Source of the DNA: Victivallales bacterium
GTDB taxonomy: Bacteria; Verrucomicrobiota; Lentisphaeria; Oligosphaerales; Oligosphaeraceae
Direction: 5' to 3'
NCBI GenBank assembly: GCA_017964325.1
Contig: JAGCSE010000110.1
Coordinates: forward strand, 1 to 43,192
Length of the DNA stretch: 43,192 nucleotides
Translations under genes and position numbers: made by a program
Shown here: piece after piece, positions 34,940 through 43,050 of the stretch
Layout of the letters: each line of letters starts with the position of its first letter
How positions within the stretch are numbered: position 1 is the stretch's first letter
The notes under the pieces: generated by a model
What the model was told of the DNA's origin: nothing
Databases searched by the model: none
The model's input: only the letters and a program-made list of their open reading frames with translations

Positions 34940-36291
34940 TGCCTATGCAGCCCCTTGCATCTTCATTCAGAGACCCATGTTCCCATGTCTGCCTGCATGA
35001 TGGACACTATTATCGTGTCTTTTCACAACGTGGAATGGCTGATTTAAAAAAATTCGTGGAATCCAGCCTGGGGGAAGAACTACTAGCAGCAGGAAAGTTG
35101 GTAGGATATGAAATCCAACGACTTGACGATATTTCCGCCATCATGGAATTGGAAACCATTCCATTCATCAGCTATCCATACGAATGGTGTTTCGCACAGT
35201 TGCGGGACGCCGCACTGCTAACATTGGAAACAACAAAGGCCGCTCTTCGTCATGGCATGATTCTAAAAGATGCAAGTGCCTACAATGTCGCATGGAAGGA
35301 TGGTCGCCCCTTATTTCTCGACCATGGTTCGTTCACCATTTACGAAGAAGGTCGTCCATGGCAGGCATACAAGCAGTTCATCATGCATTTCCTTGGGCCG
35401 TTGATGCTTTGCAAGTATTTCGACGCCAGACTATTGTCGCTTCTAGCAACACATCTTGACGGAATCCCGTTAGATTTGCTGAGCAAGATGCTCCCTCTGT
35501 CCAGTCGGTTTTCTCTTTGTGCCTTGCTTCACATTCATTGGCATACTAAAATGGATTCCAAGCATTCGCAAACATTTAACCGCCAAGCGACTGCCAATGC
35601 AGAAATATCAAAGAAACGTCTTGTTGAGTTACTGAACTATCTGCATGGCAGCATTTTGGACATGAAGCCCAGCCATTCCAGCACAGAATGGGAAAACTAC
35701 TATGATGAAACAAACTATAGCGCCATCGCCCAAGAAATGAAAAAGCAAATCATTGAATCCCACTGTACACGGTTAAAGCCCAGACGCGTCATTGATTTAG
35801 GGGCCAACAACGGCCTGTATTCACAACTTGCCGCCCAATATGCCAACAACGTCATTGCAGCCGATATCGACTGCAATGCAGTGGAAGCACTTTATCTAAA
35901 ACATAATACAAAGATATATCCTCTTGTGCAAGACTTTAGCAATCCATCTGCTTCATGCGGCGTGCTTTGCTCTGAACGCAACAGTTTTATACAAAGGGCG
36001 CACGGCGATCTATCAATGGGGCTAGCATTGGCTCATCACCTGCGAATCGGTGGCAACTGGACTCTCAATCAGATTGCGGAACTTTTCAGTTCAACAGGCG
36101 AAAACAGCCTAGTTGAATTCGTGCCAAAAGAAGACTCTCAAGTACAAAAGCTTCTGCAAAGCCGTGAAGATATCTATGACGACTGGAGGCTTGAGACATT
36201 TATAAAAACTTTCAATCAACGTTTCAAGACCTGTACTGTGGAACCAATTGCAGATTCGGCCCGAAGCATGATTTTCTGCTCAAAGGATTGA
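34939..36291 (+). CDS. Kinase-like domain fused to SAM-dependent methyltransferase (NoeA-like)
   Basis: 450 residues, starting on the stop codon of the previous gene. The first half has a protein-kinase-like catalytic pattern: H105-G-M-I-L-K110-D111-A-S-A-Y-N116, then LFLD128-HGSF, recalling the kinase HxD...N and DFG blocks, but the usual glycine loop is not clear. The second half has methyltransferase motif I, V284-IDLGANNGLYS, and ADIDC as the acidic end of motif II, binding SAM. NoeA-like proteins with this arrangement occur in envelope-glycan loci. Cytoplasmic. The substrate may be a lipid-linked sugar that the next, membrane-bound protein handles. Family fold is convincing; the substrate is inference. 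Confidence 0.83.
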   Translation: MPMQPLASSFRDPCSHVCLHDGHYYRVFSQRGMADLKKFVESSLGEELLAAGKLVGYEIQRLDDISAIMELETIPFISYPYEWCFAQLRDAALLTLETTKAALRHGMILKDASAYNVAWKDGRPLFLDHGSFTIYEEGRPWQAYKQFIMHFLGPLMLCKYFDARLLSLLATHLDGIPLDLLSKMLPLSSRFSLCALLHIHWHTKMDSKHSQTFNRQATANAEISKKRLVELLNYLHGSILDMKPSHSSTEWENYYDETNYSAIAQEMKKQIIESHCTRLKPRRVIDLGANNGLYSQLAAQYANNVIAADIDCNAVEALYLKHNTKIYPLVQDFSNPSASCGVLCSERNSFIQRAHGDLSMGLALAHHLRIGGNWTLNQIAELFSSTGENSLVEFVPKEDSQVQKLLQSREDIYDDWRLETFIKTFNQRFKTCTVEPIADSARSMIFCSKD

Positions 36292-36297
36292 CAGACA

Positions 36298-37818
36298 ATG
36301 GAATCGAAATTCAAGCAAATCGCCGATGTCTGGTTTCCAGCCTTCACACTGACACTTGCACTATGGGTGCCTTCCCTGACAATTTACTGTCATTGCGCGG
36401 CGTTTTTCACCTTTACGCCACCTCATTTTTTGATGTTGACAGGAAAAGTCGCCATTCCGTTCGTGCTTGGCCTGGTTGTGCTTCTCTACATGCTTCGCAA
36501 ATGGCATCATCATGACAAAGTTATTCTGACCATGCTGATTCTGATTGTGCAAGTCTGGATACAGGGAGAAGTGTTCGGATGCTTTTATCACAAGGTAAGT
36601 GTCACAGATGTATGGCGAAACATGGATGATTGTTGGCTTGGGAGCATCTTGATGGTTGTTAGTCTGCTATTTATCTGGCTGATGATTCGTTTCAAACATT
36701 TTTTTATGGGAAATCGGACTCGTATTCTCCTTTGTCTTGTCTGCTGGCTGATGTTTTCCATCGTATCTGCCATAAGATCCTACCAAATGCCACCATACGA
36801 TGACATGAACTATCTAATCGATGAAAAATTCAAATATGATTTTGCCAGTCAAGACAACGTCATCGTGGTGATTGTGGATTGCATGGGCAAACGACTCTTC
36901 AATGAAATGGAGCAACAGTTTCCCGATGTCATGGAAGATTTCACAGATTTCACACGATTCGACAATATGTTGAGCGACAAACCGAAAACTGGCATGGCCA
37001 TTCCCGGCATGTTCACGGGAATCATTTATCCAGGCAGCATCAATGATTTTGGCAAGCGCCCCCATGCACTATGGCTCAACGAGTGCTTCAAAAGCCCTAC
37101 GTGCATCTTCCCAAAGCTACAGCAACTTGGATACCGCTGTGAATGCTATCCGCTTATCGCCCATATCATCAGCCTATCAACTGGGGCATTTGTCAATATA
37201 AAATTCCACAAATACTATGTCGATGAAGACTATATGGTATGGTTGAGTTGGCGGCAACGGATGTTGCCCATGCTCTTCAAAGCGTTCTGTGGAGTAACTC
37301 TCAAAGACAAGCCATTGCTTGTTCCTGGCATGGACCTCCATACGAAAAATCCTGACAACCTGCTCAATGATCCACTTTTCAGACAACGTATCATGAATGA
37401 TTTCCATATCGGAAACACGGAAAAATGCTTCAAATACTATCATCTGTTTGGAGCCCATGAACCGCTTGCAACAGATGAAAATCTGAACGATATTGGGCCG
37501 GAAACAACGAGAGTCCAACAATTAAGGGGAAGTTTGAAGGCAGTTCAAGCTTTGCTGTCCCAACTGAAAACCCACGGCCTGTACGACAGGTCGATGATTG
37601 TCGTCACAGGAGACCATGACGAAAACTACGAACCAGAAATCGCAACATTCATCAAATTGCCTGGACAACATCAAGAGGCCATGACCGTCATTTCAGAAAC
37701 AACTCATATAAAGGACATTGGACAATCCATTCTCGCGGCTTGCGGCATTGAAAAGGAAAAGGATGTGCTGTTTTCCCACAAAATTCAGGGAAAAAAATGG
37801 TCTTCTAAAGAAAAATAA
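36298..37818 (+). CDS. Polytopic membrane phosphatase/transferase, LtaS-like (alkaline phosphatase superfamily)
   Basis: 506 residues starting 6 bases after the methyltransferase gene. Five membrane helices (about residues 12-165) anchor a C-terminal domain outside the membrane. This domain shows the metal and nucleophile set of the LtaS/sulfatase family: D194 in VIVVIVD, T231 in KPKT (candidate nucleophile before IPGMFTG), H387 in FGAHEP, and G-D439-H440-DE. These align with the Glu/Thr/His/Asp-His residues of lipoteichoic acid synthase, EptA and related phosphoethanolamine transferases. It should move or remove a phospho-group, or a sulfate, on an envelope lipid or glycan. Together with the methylase and the small peptide it forms a likely envelope-modification module. 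No terminator is obvious after 37818. Confidence 0.85.
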   Translation: MESKFKQIADVWFPAFTLTLALWVPSLTIYCHCAAFFTFTPPHFLMLTGKVAIPFVLGLVVLLYMLRKWHHHDKVILTMLILIVQVWIQGEVFGCFYHKVSVTDVWRNMDDCWLGSILMVVSLLFIWLMIRFKHFFMGNRTRILLCLVCWLMFSIVSAIRSYQMPPYDDMNYLIDEKFKYDFASQDNVIVVIVDCMGKRLFNEMEQQFPDVMEDFTDFTRFDNMLSDKPKTGMAIPGMFTGIIYPGSINDFGKRPHALWLNECFKSPTCIFPKLQQLGYRCECYPLIAHIISLSTGAFVNIKFHKYYVDEDYMVWLSWRQRMLPMLFKAFCGVTLKDKPLLVPGMDLHTKNPDNLLNDPLFRQRIMNDFHIGNTEKCFKYYHLFGAHEPLATDENLNDIGPETTRVQQLRGSLKAVQALLSQLKTHGLYDRSMIVVTGDHDENYEPEIATFIKLPGQHQEAMTVISETTHIKDIGQSILAACGIEKEKDVLFSHKIQGKKWSSKEK

Positions 37819-37885
37819 TTGATGGGATGTTGATTTGTTCATGCCACCATATCAAATATTCCACAAAAAAAACACAATATATATT

Positions 37886-37913
37886 TTGACTTATTTGTAT
37901 TCAAATATATAAT
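37886..37913 (+). promoter_or_regulatory. Promoter upstream of the chaperone/effector pair
   Basis: TTGACT, 16 bases, TATAAT, a near-consensus sigma-70 promoter about 180 bases before the chaperone gene. The leader between them has no visible gene and ends with AGGAAC before the ATG. The region 37819-37885 shows nothing else. Confidence 0.68.
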
Positions 37914-38094
37914 GTTATGAATACCATTGTTTCAAAAACAGGCGGATTTGTAACAAATCCCCTATAGACGGAGAATATTGTATTGACAGGAACGAAAAGG
38001 GAACTCAAGTCATCTGCAGGCATTTCAGCCGCTCCGTCAGACAGATTCAAAACATGACAACATTCATAAGATCATAAAAAACAGGAACAAACAA

Positions 38095-38580
38095 ATGCCA
38101 ACCATCGACGACTACAAGAATTTCTTCACCAACATCCGCAAACAGACCGGCCTTGACATGCTCGTACCGGATGAGGATGGCCTCCTCACCTTCCGCGTGG
38201 ACGACGAATACACCATCAACCTCCAGTTCATTGAAACCACGGGTAAAATCCTCTGCTTCGTCGAAGTCACCACGATTCCATCGGAAGCGGGCGTTGCCGT
38301 TTACCGTGACATTCTCTCAGGCTCCCTTTTTGGAAAGGAGACGGCCGGCGGCTATTTCGCTCTGGAAGAAGAATCCAACACCATCATCTACAACTATTTG
38401 TTTGACTTCGACAAGGTGGTCGCCGATCCGGAAGCTTTTGTTGAAACACTGGAAAACATCCTGCAACTTGTTAATGTCTGGGCAGACCGCATCAACGGCA
38501 ACCAAGGAAACGAAGATTCGGAAGAAAGTACACCGTTCGTAAATCCCGCACAATTGTCCAATATGTTTTTCCGACCATAA
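38095..38580 (+). CDS. CesT-family type III secretion chaperone
   Basis: 161 residues with the look of the Tir chaperone/CesT fold. A helix (TIDDYKNFFTNIRKQTGL) leads to DEDGLLTFRVDDEYTINLQFIE, two or three antiparallel strands (GKILCFVEVTTIP), then AVYRDILSGSLFGKETAGGYFALEEESNTIIYNY, another strand, and a final helix pair ending near 139, followed by a short acidic tail. Length and acidity (many Asp/Glu) are typical. The start at 38095 has AGGAAC nine bases upstream. Such chaperones dimerise and bind the N-terminus of one effector encoded beside them; here the 833-residue protein starts 9 bases after this stop. Cytoplasmic. No type III apparatus genes lie in the window. Confidence 0.82.
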   Translation: MPTIDDYKNFFTNIRKQTGLDMLVPDEDGLLTFRVDDEYTINLQFIETTGKILCFVEVTTIPSEAGVAVYRDILSGSLFGKETAGGYFALEEESNTIIYNYLFDFDKVVADPEAFVETLENILQLVNVWADRINGNQGNEDSEESTPFVNPAQLSNMFFRP

Positions 38581-38589
38581 GAAACAACT

Positions 38590-41091
38590 ATGCCCATTAC
38601 TCTCAATGATTTTCTGCTGAAAGCCAACACCACACGGTTTGACTCGCGTGACATCGTCGTCAACGACATCAACAACGCACAAAGGGTCAAGCATGGCAAT
38701 CTCATCTTCTCCACAGGCCAGAAATTGAACGACGCGACCATGAAGGCGTTCAAGGCAGCCCTCCAACAGCAGTATGGCGTCTTCGGCCTCCATGCCTTCG
38801 ACACCGTCGTCGGCACCCGTGCTCAATTGCATAAGTCCTTGCGCGCATGTGATATCAAAGCAGTCGTCTCTCAAATGGAGACATTGAAGCAAAAGCGTTT
38901 CACCAACGAGCTGGAACGCCAGATGACGAACAGCCCTCATTTTCTGGAATTGCACAATCTCGTCAGAACGGCGGTGAAAGACATTGTCCGCCAGGAAATG
39001 ACGAAGCATACAGTCGCCTTGACGCAATGCCAGACCCATGACGATATTGCCAAACTTGCGAACCAGACCCTCCTGATAGCGATCCAAAAGGCCAAGATGG
39101 ATCCGGACGTCGGCAATGTGGCGGATATAGGCATCAGTCAACTGCAACACGGCGAAGAGCAACCCATGGACGGCGTACCCATGGGACTCAGCCGGATACA
39201 CGGCACCAAAGCCACTTACGGAAAACGCGCCACCTCCGTCGAAGACCATGTGAAGAAAGGCACCATAGGTGCCGGTATGCGCGTCAATCTCAGCAAATCG
39301 TCACGCCCAGTTATTTTCGAAGCGCTCAAGACAAACGGTGTCGAACCAGGCTTCATCTACCATAACGACTGGTCGTTAAAAGACACACGTGCCTTGTTAA
39401 TCAACACCCACTCCCAGAAAACGATGAATTCCATAAACAATTTCATCGCTAAAAGCCCCAAACTCACGACTCAGGCACAGGGGAAAACCTATCTTGAGAA
39501 AGGACTTCTGGTCGGCCGCGCCCATCCCGCCAGCGTCGCCTTCGCCGCTGAATACGTCCTCTCAAAAGAACTAGACAAACTGGGGCAGAATCCGCAACTG
39601 GACTCGCCGCTCATCAAATCCATCAAGCTGCATTTCGGCGACAATGTCCAGAAGACCGATTTCTTCCCGGCAGACGGTTCGATGCCTTCGCCACAGCAGA
39701 GGGCCAACCTCGAAAAGCTCAAAAAAGACTGCTTCGTACAGATTCGCGACGCCGTCATGACATACGGCAAGACACAGAAGGAAATCGATCCGAATGCAAA
39801 ACTCCCTGTTTTCACGCATTTTACAGACCGCCATATTCTCAAGCTCGACTACAATGAAAATGATCGGACCTCTATAAAGGATGCTCCTAGTTCAGCACAA
39901 TTCCGCCTGCCTGAACGCGTCAGCATCAAGGGCGGCACCATCAAGGGCCATTTCTACCGTAAATACCGCCTCACGACGGCGGACAAGGCGTCCGTCGGAG
40001 CTGTTTCAGAAGCCCTTGCCAACGACCTGACACGCCTTCTCGGCGTGCCCGCACAGGATCTCACGCTCGTCCGCGGCCAATATTCAGATGGACATCCCAA
40101 AATCATGCTGGAATCGAAATTCGCAGAAGGTTACAAGGACCTCGATGGCATCTACATCGAAGATGGCCATATCAAGGCGGAAGTCAACGCGGCGCCTCTC
40201 GGTAAATTCAAGGCCATCTTCCTGGCTCTTGCGGATCGGGACGCCGTCGGTTCGCATGGTCAGAACAAAGGCTTCATCGGAAATCCAAATGACCCAAACC
40301 AAATCAAGACATTCTTCGCCATCGACCCGGGCCATTCACTGGAAGGCAACGGCAAGGACTTGGAAATCCATGACAATCTCTCCTTCATCGACAGAGGAGG
40401 CGGTGTCTTGCAAAAGCGTTTCCTCAACTACTCGATCTTTGACGACGACACACGTTTCCACAAGTTAGAAGGCGTCCTCAAACTGCGCGAGCTCCGCGAT
40501 TCGGGAGCCATCACAAAGCTTTTCCTCGATTATGGAAAGGCCTTCAATCCACAGGAACAAGGCATTTCAGAAGCCGAAAAATCCATTCGCGAAGAAATCA
40601 TCACCAATCTCACGGCGATGCAAAATGAATTCATAGCCCAAATCGACAAAATCACCACGGCTTGTGCCGACCAGTTGAAGCTGTATGACGATCTTGCCGG
40701 TAATCCCGACTTGCAGAAAAACGCCATCGAGACCATCGAAAATCTCGAAAAACTCACGTCAAAGACAACATGGAAAAGCGAGCATGGCAAAGTCGAGCTG
40801 AAGCATCTTTCCGTCATTGAGGAGACGCGCATTCCGTGGACGGCGAAAAAGGTCGGTAACACGCTCGTCTATACCTCCCGTAAACCGATACCACAGGATA
40901 GGCAGTTCCATCTGAATATGCTGAATACGTTAATCCCGCAATCACAACTTGAATTCGACCCAGAAGGCAAGGCGTCCTTCACCGTCCCAATCGGCCACCA
41001 ATCCGATCTGTTTTTCGACATCTTCGATGAGACGAAAGCCATTCAACTCACGCATCTTGAAGAGGCCGCCGACCGCGAAAACCGAGCCTAA
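38590..41091 (+). CDS. Candidate type III effector with PI3K/PI4K-like kinase motifs
   Basis: 833 residues; no signal peptide. The first about 240 residues are mostly helical with Asn, Gln and Thr, the likely chaperone-binding region. Around 440-600 lies a kinase-like part: FYRKYRLTTADKASVG with candidate lysines K458, K504 and K510 and a helix Glu474; then A-L-A-D549-R-D551-A-V-G-S-H-G-Q-N559-K-G; then F-F-A-I-D579-P-G-H-S-L. The order DR..(H)..N then I-D-x-G-H-x-L resembles the catalytic and activation loops of PI3K/PI4K-type and HipA-like kinases, where the loops read DRHxxN and DFGHxL. The last 230 residues are helical and then beta-like. Weak ribosome-binding site; coupling to the chaperone gene is probable. 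The kinase call is my reading of motifs, not a confirmed homology. Confidence 0.75.
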   Translation: MPITLNDFLLKANTTRFDSRDIVVNDINNAQRVKHGNLIFSTGQKLNDATMKAFKAALQQQYGVFGLHAFDTVVGTRAQLHKSLRACDIKAVVSQMETLKQKRFTNELERQMTNSPHFLELHNLVRTAVKDIVRQEMTKHTVALTQCQTHDDIAKLANQTLLIAIQKAKMDPDVGNVADIGISQLQHGEEQPMDGVPMGLSRIHGTKATYGKRATSVEDHVKKGTIGAGMRVNLSKSSRPVIFEALKTNGVEPGFIYHNDWSLKDTRALLINTHSQKTMNSINNFIAKSPKLTTQAQGKTYLEKGLLVGRAHPASVAFAAEYVLSKELDKLGQNPQLDSPLIKSIKLHFGDNVQKTDFFPADGSMPSPQQRANLEKLKKDCFVQIRDAVMTYGKTQKEIDPNAKLPVFTHFTDRHILKLDYNENDRTSIKDAPSSAQFRLPERVSIKGGTIKGHFYRKYRLTTADKASVGAVSEALANDLTRLLGVPAQDLTLVRGQYSDGHPKIMLESKFAEGYKDLDGIYIEDGHIKAEVNAAPLGKFKAIFLALADRDAVGSHGQNKGFIGNPNDPNQIKTFFAIDPGHSLEGNGKDLEIHDNLSFIDRGGGVLQKRFLNYSIFDDDTRFHKLEGVLKLRELRDSGAITKLFLDYGKAFNPQEQGISEAEKSIREEIITNLTAMQNEFIAQIDKITTACADQLKLYDDLAGNPDLQKNAIETIENLEKLTSKTTWKSEHGKVELKHLSVIEETRIPWTAKKVGNTLVYTSRKPIPQDRQFHLNMLNTLIPQSQLEFDPEGKASFTVPIGHQSDLFFDIFDETKAIQLTHLEEAADRENRA

Positions 41092-41124
41092 AAACTGGAA
41101 ATAATGCTTGCGCGTTGCGCAACC

Positions 41125-41143
41125 GGTCGCACAGAGTGCGACC
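41125..41143. other. Hairpin between convergent genes
   Basis: GGTCGCA, 5-base loop, TGCGACC; a further small hairpin (TTGCGC/GCGCAA) precedes it at 41108-41122. No T-run follows, so termination is uncertain. Confidence 0.35.
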
Positions 41144-41147
41144 CTCC

Positions 41148-41987
41148 CTATTGCCGCCCATAATCTACGCGTTCCTCCGCGATGCGGAGGAGCAAATCGC
41201 TCTCCTCCTTCTCGACGGGATCGGGCGTGAACGGCATCGCATCAAACCTTCCGACGACAATCGGCAGAATTGTGAAATTGTCATCGGCTCCAGCGGCCAA
41301 AACGTGTTGCTGCAACCGCTCCGTCAAAGCCTGCGGATCGCGGGAACTGGCTAGAATCGCCTCGATGGTCGCATCATCGACCAGCCCCCAAACGCCATCG
41401 GAGCAAAGCAAATAGACGTCGCCTGGGCAGACGGCGATGTCCGTCCATTCCGGACGGAGCGGCTGACTGCCACCGACGACGCGCGTCAGCACATGGAGCA
41501 GTTTCGGAGAGATTTTATCGATTTTCTGCTTCTTCTGAATCATCTCGTTGCCGACTGTGTGGTCTTGCGTAATGAGAAAGAGTTCGCCGTTGCGCAGACA
41601 GTAAAGGCGGGAATCGCCCACATGGCAGACCATCGCCTGATCGGGATTCCATGGATTGAAAAGGATGGAGACGGCGGTGCTGCCCATGCTGCCATACTGG
41701 TGGACATCCGCGTATGCGCAAATTTTCGAATGTGCCTTGTGCAACGCCTGTTGCACACTGTATTTTCGTTCCCCGGGCGATTCGTCCGCTGTATTTTTCA
41801 GGCTTTTGGCGAGCATATCGCGGATGAACTGCGAGGCAACTTCGCCCGCCTCGCCGCCGCCCATGCCGTCCATGACTGCGAAAAAGCCGTCTTCGGGCAA
41901 CGCCAAGTAGTTGTCTTCATTGTTGTTGCGGACGAGCCCCATATTCGAATAGGCATAATAATGGAGAAAAGAAGCGAAATCCGTCAT
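41148..41987 (-). CDS. PP2C-family serine/threonine phosphatase
   Basis: 279 residues from the ATG at 41987. Its ATGA overlaps the stop of the gene before it (41984-41986), and GGAGGG lies upstream; the longer frame is rejected. All PP2C motifs are present: NNEDNY (about 22-27), FFAVMD40G41MGGGEAGE, HVGDSRLY, VYLLCSDGVWGLVDD, and GADDNFT near the end, with the Asp residues that bind two manganese or magnesium ions. Soluble, probably cytoplasmic; it reverses Ser/Thr kinase signalling. Coupled to an exported protein and a pilin-like protein, it may tune secretion or pilus function, as PP2C genes do beside other secretion loci. A Ser/Thr kinase partner is not in the window; the kinase-like effector gene is convergent with it. 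Confidence 0.93.
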   Translation of the reverse strand: MTDFASFLHYYAYSNMGLVRNNNEDNYLALPEDGFFAVMDGMGGGEAGEVASQFIRDMLAKSLKNTADESPGERKYSVQQALHKAHSKICAYADVHQYGSMGSTAVSILFNPWNPDQAMVCHVGDSRLYCLRNGELFLITQDHTVGNEMIQKKQKIDKISPKLLHVLTRVVGGSQPLRPEWTDIAVCPGDVYLLCSDGVWGLVDDATIEAILASSRDPQALTERLQQHVLAAGADDNFTILPIVVGRFDAMPFTPDPVEKEESDLLLRIAEERVDYGRQ

Positions 41988-42307
41988 TGTTTCACCCTCC
42001 CCCATGAGCAGCCCGTATGGTTCGTGTCGATTTTCCACAACATGACCATGATTTGCTCTTTGTCCTTGAGCCAGAGCATGAGGCAGCGACCTTCACGGCG
42101 GTCGAGTTCAATCGTATGCTTCAATGAATAGCCATCTTTCCGCCAGCGTGAGATGATATGCTGTTTCGCCATGGTGAGCGTCACGGAAAGCGTCTCATGG
42201 TGCTGCCAGGCGACATCCTTCCGGTCGGCGGACGGCGTCTTCAGGGCCTGTGCGCACAATGCCCAGCCGCAAAGCAAGAAAAGAATGAAAAAACGTTCAA
42301 TTCGCAT
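41984..42307 (-). CDS. Small exported protein of unknown function
   Basis: 107 residues from the ATG at 42307, where a signal peptide (MRIERFFILFLLCGWALCAQA) begins. The 66-codon upstream extension is in the frame of the gene before it and is rejected. It overlaps the upstream gene's stop (42297-42299) by 11 bases and the PP2C start by 4. The mature part is short, rich in Lys, Arg, Trp and His, with two or three predicted strands (HETLSVTLTMAKQHIISRW, then HTIELDRREGRCLMLWLKD). No known family. The overlaps make co-translation with both neighbours likely. Confidence 0.78.
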   Translation of the reverse strand: MRIERFFILFLLCGWALCAQALKTPSADRKDVAWQHHETLSVTLTMAKQHIISRWRKDGYSLKHTIELDRREGRCLMLWLKDKEQIMVMLWKIDTNHTGCSWGRVKQ

Positions 42308-42941
42308 AATACCCCAGCACCCGGTTGTATTTTGAGCCGCCTTGCTGGCTGGAGCCGTTGGGGGCGCTGTCGCTGGCGGGAAGGTCGTCGCCAGCGATGT
42401 CCCACAAAGCCCCCTTGGCGAGCGTTTCGGCGGAAGCCGAACGATCATACGTCCCTTCGGATGACGACCATCGCTGCATGACGAAGAAATGGTAGTGGTC
42501 TTCATCCGCCGTATTCAGACTGACTTTCGGCGACGTCTCCACACCGAAGAACACCTTGCTGATGCCCATTAGCGAACTGGCGCGGGTGGAGCCGTGGGAC
42601 GCATCGATGGCGGCGCCCGTCATGACGGAGAAATAGTTGGCCGTCTTGGACTGGTAGAAATTCTTCGCATTGACGGAGGAGACACCGACGCCCGGCGTCG
42701 AATTGAACATGCTTTTGACATGTTCGTTCAGCTTCTCGTTCTTGCCTGAATCGTCGAATCCGTAGCGGCGGTCGCCCCAAATGGATGCAAGCCGTTCGGC
42801 GGAAAGCAGTTGGATATTACCCAGCGTGGTTTCGCCGATGGAGAACAGCGCACCAAAAAGGAAAAGGTACAGAGGGAAGACGATGACCGCCTCCATCAAG
42901 ACCGAACCTTTGTCATTGGAATGTCTTAAGATGCTTTTCAT
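42297..42941 (-). CDS. TadE-like / type IV prepilin-like protein
   Basis: 214 residues from the ATG at 42941; an earlier in-frame start at 42986 is less likely. Near the N-terminus, NDKG is followed by SVLMEAVIVFPLYLFLFGAL: a prepilin-type cleavage after Gly, Glu at +5, then the membrane helix. This is the signature of TadE/TadG-like minor pilins or related type IV filament subunits. The rest is a mostly beta extracytoplasmic domain with many Ser, Gly and Thr. First gene of a minus-strand unit with the small exported protein and PP2C. GGTGGG lies about 10 bases upstream. Pilin role inferred from the leader. Confidence 0.83.
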   Translation of the reverse strand: MKSILRHSNDKGSVLMEAVIVFPLYLFLFGALFSIGETTLGNIQLLSAERLASIWGDRRYGFDDSGKNEKLNEHVKSMFNSTPGVGVSSVNAKNFYQSKTANYFSVMTGAAIDASHGSTRASSLMGISKVFFGVETSPKVSLNTADEDHYHFFVMQRWSSSEGTYDRSASAETLAKGALWDIAGDDLPASDSAPNGSSQQGGSKYNRVLGYYAN

Positions 42942-43050
42942 ATTTGTGTGCCCACCGCCAACAGCCTGCTTTGAAGCCAGTTTCAAGCGGTTATCATTGT
43001 GCCCTACGGGCGACGCCCATTAACGCGACTCAAATAATACTATACACTAT
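42942..43050. other. Short gap upstream of the TadE-like gene
   Basis: About 110 bases with a small GC palindrome (CCCTACGGG near 43001-43010) and AT-rich words, including TATACT on the plus strand (43040-43045). No gene and no clear promoter pair seen. Confidence 0.4.

Noticed and set aside
38317..39249. 310-codon minus-strand ORF over the chaperone and effector genes
   Set aside because: Spans two real genes and their junction; both plus-strand products have coherent sequence and a promoter.
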